This document shows positions 5,850-13,000 of a stretch of 13,104 nt of DNA, piece after piece (the stretch's first letter is position 1; every line of letters begins with the position of its first letter). Origin of the DNA: JANPCX01 sp966211815 (GTDB lineage Bacteria > Pseudomonadota > Gammaproteobacteria > Burkholderiales > Burkholderiaceae_C); contig CBIHOD010000101.1 in the NCBI GenBank assembly GCA_966211815.1, positions 1 to 13,104 on the forward strand. Reading direction: 5' to 3'. Below the pieces are notes generated by a model that was not told where the DNA came from, searched no databases, and saw only the letters and a program-made list of their open reading frames with translations. The position numbers and the translations under genes were made by a program.

Positions 5850-8057
5850 ATGAGCGCCCAGACACTTCCGCCGCCGTCGCCCCCGCCCCCCGCCCCGCCC
5901 GTCAACCCATCGCGGCTGCGGGAAGACCTGATCCACGCCGACCCGTTGCTGGACTGCCTGGTCACGGTGTGCCAGCTGCACGGCGTCTCGGCGTCGCGCG
6001 CGTCGCTGTCCAGCGGCCTGCCGCTCAACCACGAGCCGCTGAGCCTCCTGCTGGCCGAGCGGGCCGCGGCCAAGGCGGGCATGTCCGCCCGGCTTCAGCG
6101 CATCGCGCTGCAGGCGCTGGACCCGCACAGCCTGCCCGCCGTGCTGATCTTGAAAGACAACCAGGCGTGCGTGCTGCTCGGCTGGGACGAAGCCGCTGAC
6201 GGGCAACGCCAGGCCCGCGTGCTGCTACCGGAAACCGGCCAGGGCTCGGTCAGACTGCCGGCCGGTGAACTGGAATCGCGCTACGCCGGCCTGACGCTTT
6301 TCGTGCGGCCGCATTTCCGTTTCGACCAGCGCACGCCGGAGCTGCATTCCGTCAAGGCGCGGCACTGGTTCTGGAGCGCCGTCCAGGCGCAGCGCTTCGT
6401 CTACCGCGACGTGCTGTGCGCGGCGGCGCTGGTCAACCTGTTCGCGGTGGCCTTCCCGCTGTTCTCGATGAACGTCTACGACCGGGTGGTGCCCAACCAC
6501 GCGGTCGAGACGCTCTGGGCACTGGCCGCGGGCATGCTGCTGGTGCTCGGCGCCGACCTGTTCATGCGCCTGCTGCGCAGCCGCTTCGTCGACGAGGCCA
6601 GCGCCCGGGTCGACGTGCAGATCTCCGGCGGCCTGATGGAGAAAGTGCTCGGCATGCGGCTGGAGCACCGGCCCGAGTCGGTGGGCTCCTTCGCCTCCAA
6701 CCTGCGCGGCTTCGAGCAGGTGCGCGACTTCATCGCTTCCGGCACCGTCGCCGCGCTCATCGACCTGCCCTTCGCGCTGATCTTCCTCGGCGTGATGCTG
6801 TGGATCTCGCCGTGGCTGGCCCTCCCGGTGGTGGCGGGGTTCCTGGTCATCCTGCTGATGGGCCACCTGCTGCAAGGCCGCCTGCACGAGCTGGCCGAGA
6901 CCACCTACCGCGCGCAGGCGCAGCGCAACGCCACGCTGATCGAGAGCCTGACCGGCATCGAGACCATCAAGTCGCAAGGCGCCCAGGGCGTCATCCAGGC
7001 CAAGTGGGAACGCGCCAACCAGTTCCTCGCCGCCACCGGCGTGAGGATGCGGCGGCTGTCCAGCGGCGCGATGTTCGGCACCAATTTCGTCTCGCAGCTG
7101 GTGTCGGTGGTCATCATCATCGTCGGCGTCTACCTGATCGGCGAACGCCAGTTGACGATGGGCGCGCTGATCGCCTGCACCACGCTGGCTTCGCGCGCGC
7201 TGGCGCCGGCCGGGCAGATCGTCGGCCTGTTGATGCAGTACCAGGGCGTGCGCACCGCGATGGCGTCGCTCAACCAGATCATGGCCAAGCCGGTCGAGCG
7301 CCCCGAGGGCGAAAGCTTCGTGCAGCGGCCCCAGCTGCGCGGCGACATCGAGTTCCGCGGCGTCAAGTTCGCCTATCCCAACCGCACCGACGCCGCGCTG
7401 GACGGCCTGAGCTTCAAGATCGCCGCCGGCGAGCGCGTGGCGCTGATCGGCCGCGTCGGCTCGGGCAAGTCGACCATCCACCGCCTGATGATGGGCCTGT
7501 ACCGGCCCACCGAAGGCTCGGTGCTGCTGGACGGCATCGACCTGCGCCAGCTCGACCCGGCCGACCTGCGCCGCAACGTGGCCTGCGTGTCGCAGGACGT
7601 GACGCTCTTCTACGGCAGCCTGCGCGACAACATCACTTTCGGGCAGCCCTATGCCGACGACGCCGCCCTGGTCGCGGCGGCCGAAGTGGCCTGCATGAGC
7701 GATTTCGTCAACCGCCACCCGCGGGGCTTCGACATGATGGTGGGCGAGCGCGGCGAGTCGCTGTCGGGCGGGCAGCGCCAAAGCGTCGGCCTGGCGCGGG
7801 CGGTGCTGCACAACTCGCCCATCCTGCTGCTGGACGAACCCACCAGCGCGATGGATTTCTCCACCGAGGCGCAGATCACCCAGCGCATGTCGCAGTTCGC
7901 CGCCGGCAAGACCGTGGTGCTGGTCACCCACCGCACCTCGATGCTGGCGATGGTCGACCGCGTGATCGTCGTCGACGGCGGCAAGATCGTCGCCGACGGC
8001 CCGCGCGACCGCATCATGGAAGCGCTGGCGAGCGGGCGCGTGGCCAAGGCGGCTTGA
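5850..8057 (+). CDS. lapB: Type I secretion ABC transporter, LapB/LssB type
   Basis: Inner-membrane exporter ATPase/permease that drives the large adhesin through a tripartite channel. The 735 residues begin with a proline-rich stretch (7-20). A C39-like domain follows (about 30-155, starting DPLLDCLVTVCQLHG); the equivalent His region reads HSLPAVLILKDNQACVLLGW, so it looks degenerate and probably only binds substrate, as in LapB-type transporters. The transmembrane domain spans about 185-465. The ATPase has Walker A GRVGSGKS (534-541), Q-loop VSQD (580-583), signature LSGGQ (638-642), Walker B ILLLDEP (658-664) and H-loop His694, all intact. ATG 5850 is the first sensible start, five bases after the NUDIX stop and with no strong Shine-Dalgarno; a TTG at 5841 is in frame but overlaps the NUDIX end. 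The next gene is its fusion-protein partner, unusually 393 bp away. Confidence 0.95.
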   Translation: MSAQTLPPPSPPPPAPPVNPSRLREDLIHADPLLDCLVTVCQLHGVSASRASLSSGLPLNHEPLSLLLAERAAAKAGMSARLQRIALQALDPHSLPAVLILKDNQACVLLGWDEAADGQRQARVLLPETGQGSVRLPAGELESRYAGLTLFVRPHFRFDQRTPELHSVKARHWFWSAVQAQRFVYRDVLCAAALVNLFAVAFPLFSMNVYDRVVPNHAVETLWALAAGMLLVLGADLFMRLLRSRFVDEASARVDVQISGGLMEKVLGMRLEHRPESVGSFASNLRGFEQVRDFIASGTVAALIDLPFALIFLGVMLWISPWLALPVVAGFLVILLMGHLLQGRLHELAETTYRAQAQRNATLIESLTGIETIKSQGAQGVIQAKWERANQFLAATGVRMRRLSSGAMFGTNFVSQLVSVVIIIVGVYLIGERQLTMGALIACTTLASRALAPAGQIVGLLMQYQGVRTAMASLNQIMAKPVERPEGESFVQRPQLRGDIEFRGVKFAYPNRTDAALDGLSFKIAAGERVALIGRVGSGKSTIHRLMMGLYRPTEGSVLLDGIDLRQLDPADLRRNVACVSQDVTLFYGSLRDNITFGQPYADDAALVAAAEVACMSDFVNRHPRGFDMMVGERGESLSGGQRQSVGLARAVLHNSPILLLDEPTSAMDFSTEAQITQRMSQFAAGKTVVLVTHRTSMLAMVDRVIVVDGGKIVADGPRDRIMEALASGRVAKAA

Positions 8058-8110
8058 AGCCGGGCGGTCGACCATGGAAAGGGCTTTCCGGCGCGTGAAG
8101 GTGACAAGGG

Positions 8111-8136
8111 CCCTTCGACAGGCTCAGGGCGAACGG
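8111..8136 (+). repeat. CTTCGACA-type dispersed repeat, copy 1
   Basis: Reads CCCTTCGACAGGCTCAGGGC then GAACGG. It shares the CTTCGACAGGCTCAG core and GAACGG end with the inverted copies downstream. I associate this element with intergenic regions of many Burkholderiales genomes (recalled, not searched). Confidence 0.65.
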
Positions 8137-8152
8137 GCGGGACGGAGCGGCA

Positions 8153-8251
8153 CGCCCTTTCCGCCCTTTACGCCCCTTCCTCCCCTTCCTCCCCTTCCGC
8201 CCTTCTCGCCCTTCTCACCCTTCTCGCCCTTTACGCCCTTCCCGCCGTTCC
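8153..8251. repeat. Degenerate 9-bp tandem array, 11 units
   Basis: Eleven consecutive 9-bp units in perfect register. The consensus is CGCCCTTCT/C, with variants CGCCCTTTA (8162 and 8225), CTCCCCTTC (twice, 8180-8197) and CGCCCTTCT (twice, 8198-8215). The plus strand is almost entirely pyrimidine. The array sits directly between copy 1 and the inverted copy 2 of the CTTCGACA repeat, and the last unit runs into copy 2. The minus strand would encode a collagen-like Gly-X-X pattern, which I read as a by-product of the 9-bp period. Confidence 0.8.
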
Positions 8252-8270
8252 GGCTGAGCCGGCCGAAGCC
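8245..8270 (-). repeat. CTTCGACA-type repeat, copy 2 (inverted, diverged)
   Basis: Inverted relative to copy 1: CCGTTC, GGCTGAGCC and CGAAGCC are kept, but the TGTC of the end is replaced by CGGC. It directly follows the 9-bp array. Confidence 0.5.
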
Positions 8271-8283
8271 AGCGCATGCCTGT

Positions 8284-8327
8284 GTGCGTCCGTTCGGGCT
8301 GAGCCTGTCGAAGCCCTCGGGACGCAC
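8284..8327 (-). repeat. CTTCGACA-type repeat, copy 3, within flanking inverted arms
   Basis: The core 8290-8314 (CCGTTCGGGCTGAGCCTGTC then GAAGC) is the closest inverted match to copy 1. It is bracketed by GTGCGTC (8284-8290) and GACGCAC (8321-8327), an exact 7-bp inverted pair, so the whole unit can fold as a hairpin. Confidence 0.6.
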
Positions 8328-8340
8328 CTCGGCAATGGCA

Positions 8341-8400
8341 CTTCGACAGGGCGCAGCCCTGCGTTTACTCCTGGGTTTGTCGAAGGGTCAGTACGAACGG
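8341..8400. repeat. CTTCGACA / TGTCGAAG inverted pair (copies 4 and 5)
   Basis: CTTCGACA (8341-8348) and TGTCGAAG (8378-8385) are an exact 8-bp inverted repeat with 29 bp between. The sequence then continues to GTACGAACGG (8391-8400), the other end motif of the element. The last copy ends 50 bp before the lapC start. Confidence 0.6.
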
Positions 8401-8450
8401 AGCGGAATGACGGGAAACGACGAATCCCCGCGGAAAGGAGTCCACACCAC

Positions 8451-9797
8451 ATGAAAACCGTTCTTCCCGCCAGCCCAGCCTCCCCCCGCCCCGACCCCGC
8501 CGGCTTCCGCCGCTTCGAGCTGGAAGCCGATGCGGTCATGTCGCGCCGCGAGACCCACCGCGCCCAGCTCATCGTGCGCACCGCGCTGGCGGTCCTGGTG
8601 CTGCTGATCGCCTGGGCCGCGATCGCCAAGGTCGACGAAGTGACCAAGGGCGACGGCCGCGTCATCCCCTCGCGGCAGCTGCAGGTGGTGCAGAGCCTGG
8701 ACGGCGGCGTGGTCGTCGAGATCCTGGTGCGCGAAGGCGAAGTCGTCGAAGCCAACCAGTTGCTGCTGAAGATTGACGAGACACGCGCCACCTCGGGCGT
8801 GCGCGAAAGCGCCGCCCAGACTTTCTCGCTGCGCGCGCGGGCGGCGCGCTTGCGCGCGTTGGCGGAAAGCATCCCTTTCACGCCACCTTCCAGCCAGGAT
8901 CCTGAGGAAATCCGCACCGTGGAGGAAGAGCGAAGGCTCTACCTCAACAAGATCACCGAATTGAACAACCTGATCGGTATCAACCAGCAACAACTCGCCC
9001 AGCGCCAGCAGGAACTTTCGGAAATGCGGGCGCGCAAGGGCGCCGCCGACCGCGCGGTCGAATTCAACCAGCAGGAGCTCGCCAAGACCCGGCCGCTGCT
9101 GGCCACCGGCGCGGTGTCGGAAGTCGACTTGCTGCGCCTGGAGCGGGAGCTGTCGCGCAGCCGCGGCGAATCGGAACAGGCCGGTGCCCAGATCGCCCGG
9201 GTGCAGGCGGCCATCGGCGAGGCGCAGCGCAAGATCCAAGAGACCGAACTGGCTTTCCGCAATGAAGCGCGCAAGGAGCTTTCCGAAGTCACCGGCAAGC
9301 TCAACGCGCTGAACGAAGGCGCGGTGGCCCTGGCCGACAAGGTGGACAAGTCCCAAGTGAAGAGCCCGGTGCGCGGACGGGTGCAGCGGCTTTTGGCCAA
9401 CACCGTCGGCGGCGTGGTTCAGCCGGGCAAGGACATCGTCGAGATCGTGCCGCTGGACGACACCCTGGTGCTGGAGGCCAAGGTGCTGCCCAAGGACATC
9501 GCCTTCATCCGGCCCGGCCAGACCGCCAATGTGAAATTCACCGCCTACGACTTCTCCGTCTACGGCGGCCTGGAGGCCAAGGTCGAGAACATCAGCCCGG
9601 ACACCGTGGTCGATGAAAAGGGCAATGCCTATTACCTGGTGCGGGTGCGCACCACCCAGGCCAACTTCGGCGAAAAGATGCCGGTCATTCCCGGCATGAC
9701 GGCCGAGGTCGACATCCTGACCGGTCAGAAAACCGTGCTGTCCTACCTGCTCAAACCGGTGCTCAAGGCGAAGGCTTACGCCTTCACCGAACGCTGA
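8451..9797 (+). CDS. lapC: Type I secretion membrane fusion protein, LapC/HlyD type
   Basis: Periplasmic adaptor that links the ABC transporter to the outer-membrane TolC-like pore. The 448 residues have a cytoplasmic N-terminus (1-38), one transmembrane helix (about 39-60), and a lipoyl-like half domain (about 80-112, SLDGGVVVEILVREGEVV). A long helical hairpin rich in Gln, Glu, Arg and Leu follows (about 115-298), then the second lipoyl half (SPVRGRV at 305-311, GGVVQPGKDIVEIVP) and a beta-barrel C-terminus with FIRPGQTANVKFTAYDFSVYGG. These are standard for HlyD/LapC. An AAGGAG lies ten bases before ATG 8451, slightly far. It pairs with the upstream ABC gene despite the repeat-filled gap and precedes the adhesin gene by 241 bp. 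Confidence 0.95.
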   Translation: MKTVLPASPASPRPDPAGFRRFELEADAVMSRRETHRAQLIVRTALAVLVLLIAWAAIAKVDEVTKGDGRVIPSRQLQVVQSLDGGVVVEILVREGEVVEANQLLLKIDETRATSGVRESAAQTFSLRARAARLRALAESIPFTPPSSQDPEEIRTVEEERRLYLNKITELNNLIGINQQQLAQRQQELSEMRARKGAADRAVEFNQQELAKTRPLLATGAVSEVDLLRLERELSRSRGESEQAGAQIARVQAAIGEAQRKIQETELAFRNEARKELSEVTGKLNALNEGAVALADKVDKSQVKSPVRGRVQRLLANTVGGVVQPGKDIVEIVPLDDTLVLEAKVLPKDIAFIRPGQTANVKFTAYDFSVYGGLEAKVENISPDTVVDEKGNAYYLVRVRTTQANFGEKMPVIPGMTAEVDILTGQKTVLSYLLKPVLKAKAYAFTER

Positions 9798-9857
9798 AAA
9801 ACCTGCCCGAAATCACGGCTGGCAGGCGTTGGAGCATCGAAAGCGTGAATCCTTATC

Positions 9858-9883
9858 GCGCCGAATCCTTGGGTTTTCGGCGC
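9858..9883. repeat. 8-bp stem hairpin downstream of lapC
   Basis: GCGCCGAA (9858-9865) and TTCGGCGC (9876-9883) pair perfectly around a 10-base loop, 61 bp after the lapC stop. No T-run follows on either strand, so a classical rho-independent terminator is unlikely. It may protect the lapC mRNA end or be part of the adhesin leader. The rest of 9798-10000 shows nothing else I can name. Confidence 0.4.
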
Positions 9884-10000
9884 AACAGTTCACGAATCGC
9901 GCTCGATTTCGCCGCAATAAGCCACCCCGCGGCTCGACCATTCCTGAAACAATCCACCCCATCGCCGCTGCCGTGACAGGGCAGTGGTCCGTGCCAACGC

Positions 10001-10029
10001 ATTGATTGATTGATCGACCGAACGACCGA
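10001..10029. repeat. 4-bp periodic repeat in the adhesin leader
   Basis: Three exact ATTG units (10001-10012) continue in the same 4-bp register as ATCG, ACCG, AACG, ACCG, ending at the Shine-Dalgarno (GAGGA, 10028-10032) of the adhesin. Its position just before the start codon means a change in unit number would alter leader length but not reading frame. Confidence 0.55.
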
Positions 10030-10038
10030 GGATTCCAC

Positions 10039-13000
10039 ATGCCCACCATCGTCAAAACGCAAGTCAGCACGGTCACCGGCCTTTGGGGCCAGGCCTTGAT
10101 CCGGGGCAGCGACGGCGTAATGCGCCCTTTGAAGATGGGTGACACCGTCCACCAGGGCGACCAGATCCTCACCACCCAGGACGGCATCGTCCGCCTGACT
10201 CACCAAGGCACGGAGACCGCCGAGCTGGCCAAGGACGAGCCGTCGGTCGCGCAGAAGGTGCTGAACACGGAAACCGACCGGGTCATCAGCGCCCTGGAGC
10301 AAGGCCTGCCCGACGCCGCGACGGCCGCCGGCCTGACCGGCGGCGACGGCGGTTCGCTCGGCGAAGGCCTGCGCGTCGAGCGCGTCTCGGAAGCCACCAC
10401 GCCCGGAGGCGCCGGCCAGACGTCCGCCCTGCAAGCCGGGGGCGCGCCGGCCGCGGCGGCCGACCAGCAACCCCAGACGACCCCGAATGCGGCGCCCACC
10501 GCCGCTTCCGGCAGCGTCACCGGCAATGAAGACGCCGCCCTGCCGATCGCCCTGGTCGGCGCCGATACCGACGGCAGCGTCGCCAGCGTGCGCATCATCG
10601 GCGTGCCCGGTGGCGGCACCTTGCTGAGCAACGGCGCGCCGGTGGCCGGCGGCGCGGTCCTGACGCCGGACCAGGCGGCCAACCTGGTCTTCCAGCCCAC
10701 ACCCAACTTCAACGGCAACCCGGGGGCGGTCACTTTCGCCGTCACCGACGACGACGGCGCCGAGTCCGCCCCGGCCAGCGTCTCGCTGCTGCTGCTGCCG
10801 GTGCAGGATGCGCCGACCAGCGCGGCCGATTTCGCCAGCACGCCGGAAGACACCGCGCTGACCCTGGCGGCTTCGACGCTGCTGGCCAACGACGGCGACG
10901 TCGACGGCGACACCCTGGCCATCGCCTCGGTGCAGGACGCCAGCGTCGGCACGGTCTCCCTGGTCAACGGCAACGTCGTCTTCACGCCGCCGGCCAATTA
11001 CAGCGGCCCGGCCTCCTTCACCTACACCGTCTCCGACGGCCAGGGCGGCAGCTCGACCGCCACCGTCTTCGTCACGGTGACCTCGGTCAACGACCTGCCC
11101 ACCGCCGGCAACGACGCCGGCACCACCCGGCTCAACACGCCGGTGACCTTCAGCCCGCTGGACCTGCTTTTCAACGACGCCGACCCGGAAGGCGACCCGC
11201 TGAGCATCGTCTCGGTGCAGAACCCGGTCAACGGCACGGTGGCCTTGGTCAACGGCAGCCCGGTGTTCCAGCCCAATCCCGGTTACATCGGCCCGGCGTC
11301 ATTCACCTACACCGTCTCCGACGGCCAGGGCGGCACCGCCACCGCCACGGTCAATGTCGACGTGACCGCGCCGCCGCCCCCACCGCCGCCGCCCCCGCCT
11401 CCCGCACCGCCGGCCGCCCCGGGGCTGTCGATCAACGACGTCACGGTGAACGAAGGCGCCGGCACGGCCACCTTCACCGTCACGCTGTCGTCCGCGGCCA
11501 GCAGCGTGGTCACCGTCGGCTTCGCTGCCTCCGGCGGCACTGCCACCGCGGGCTCCGACTTCACCGCCGCCACCGGCACGTTGACCTTCCCGGTCGGCAC
11601 GACCACCCGGACGATCACCATCCCGATCGCCGACGACGCGCTGGCCGAAGGCACAGAAACCTTCACCGTGACCCTGAGCTCGCCGGTGAACGCGACGATC
11701 GCGGACGGCACCGGCATCGGCACGATCACCGACAACGACGCGCCGCCCACGGTCGCGTCGGTGTCGGCCGACCTCGAAGTGGAGGGCACCGCCCTCGTCC
11801 ACACCGTCACCTTGTCCGGCGCCCCGAGCACGCCGCTGACGCTGCCCTTCTCGGTGACCGGCACCACCGCCTCGGCCGGCGATTTCGGCGCGCCCACGTT
11901 CGACTCGGGCGTGGTCGACAACGGCAACGGCACGATCACCATCCCGGCCGGCGTCTCCTCCTTCTCGGTCACCGTCCCGACCGTCGACGACGCGGTCAGC
12001 GAGCCGTCCGAAACCCTCACCGTCACCGTCGACGGTGTCTCGGGAATCGGCACCATCGCCGACAACGACGGCGCCCCGACCGTCATCGCCGTGTCGAGCC
12101 CGACGGCCGCGGAAGGCGCCAACCTCGTCTACAGCGTCACGCTTTCCGGGATCTCCGCCACGCCGACGACCTTCCCGTTCACGCTGGGCGGCGGCTCCGC
12201 CTCCGCCGGCGACTTCACCACGCCGCCCACCTTCAGCAACGGCGTGACCCTGGCAGGCGGCACCCTGACCGTGCCGCCCGGCGTCATCGGCTTCACCGTC
12301 ACCGTGCCCACGGTCGACGACACGACCACCGAGGCCAACGAGACCGTGCCGCTGACCATCGGCGGCACCACCGGCACCGGCACCATCACCGACAACGACG
12401 CCGCCCCCACCGTGGCCTCGGTGTCCAGCAACACCCAGGTCGAAGGCGCGGCGCTGGTGCACACCGTCACCCTGTCCGGCGCCCCGAGCGCGCCGCTGAC
12501 GGTGTCCTTCTCGGTCGCCGGCGTCACCGCCTCGGCCGGCGATTTCGGCGCACCCGCTTTCGGCTCCGGCGTGGTCAACAACGGCAACGGCACGATCACC
12601 ATCCCGGCCGGCGTCTCCTCCTTCTCGGTCACCATCCCGACCATCGACGACGCGGTCGCCGAAACCGCCGAAACCCTGACCGTTACCGTCGGTGGCGCCT
12701 CCGGCACCGGCACGATCACCGACAACGACGCCGCGCCGACCATCGCTTCCGTTTCCAGCCCCACCGCCACCGAAGGCGCCAACCTGGTCTACAGCGTCGC
12801 GCTGTCCGGCGCCTCGGCCACGCCCACCAGCTACGCCTTCTCCCTCGGCGGCGGCAGCGCCTCGGCCGGCGACTTCACCACCCCGCCCACCTTCACCAAC
12901 GGCGTCACCCTGGTCGGCGGCACCCTGACCGTGCCGGCCGGCGTCACCAGCTTCTCCGTCACCGTCCCGACCGTCGACGACGCCGTCAGCGAAGCCAACG

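Larger units (their letters stand above)
8058..8450. other. Repeat-filled spacer between lapB and lapC
   Basis: A 393-bp stretch with no credible gene. It contains several copies or half-copies of an element with CTTCGACA / TGTCGAAG ends, a degenerate array of eleven 9-bp units, and the lapC ribosome binding site (AAGGAG, 8435-8440, ten bases before the ATG). A 126-residue plus-strand frame and a 67-residue minus-strand frame cover it, but their Pro-Phe and Gly-Lys/Glu/Arg repeats come from the 9-bp array. Confidence 0.75.

Noticed and set aside
4918..5865. 315-residue minus-strand open frame
   Set aside because: It runs antisense through the NUDIX gene, whose zinc ribbon and NUDIX box are intact, and through the hairpins of the intergenic region.
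6225..8075. 616-residue minus-strand open frame
   Set aside because: Antisense shadow of the ABC transporter; the composition is dominated by His, Gln, Arg and Ala without motifs.
8124..8327. 67-residue minus-strand frame with a collagen-like Gly-X-X pattern
   Set aside because: The pattern is produced by the 9-bp tandem array; the flanks are repeat elements and there is no ribosome site or conserved domain. Noted as part of the array instead.
8111..8400. Possible CRISPR array from repeated short motifs
   Set aside because: Copies are in both orientations, diverged and irregularly spaced, with no unique equal-length spacers and no cas genes.
8074..8454. 126-residue plus-strand frame between lapB and lapC
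   Set aside because: It is made of repeat-element and 9-bp array sequence (Pro-Phe repeats), so I treat it as non-coding.
11299..12462. 387-residue minus-strand frame opposite the adhesin repeats, plus similar frames at 11307-12122 and 12129-12782
   Set aside because: These mirror the 110-residue repeats of the plus-strand adhesin, whose frame is open to the window end and has recognisable domains.
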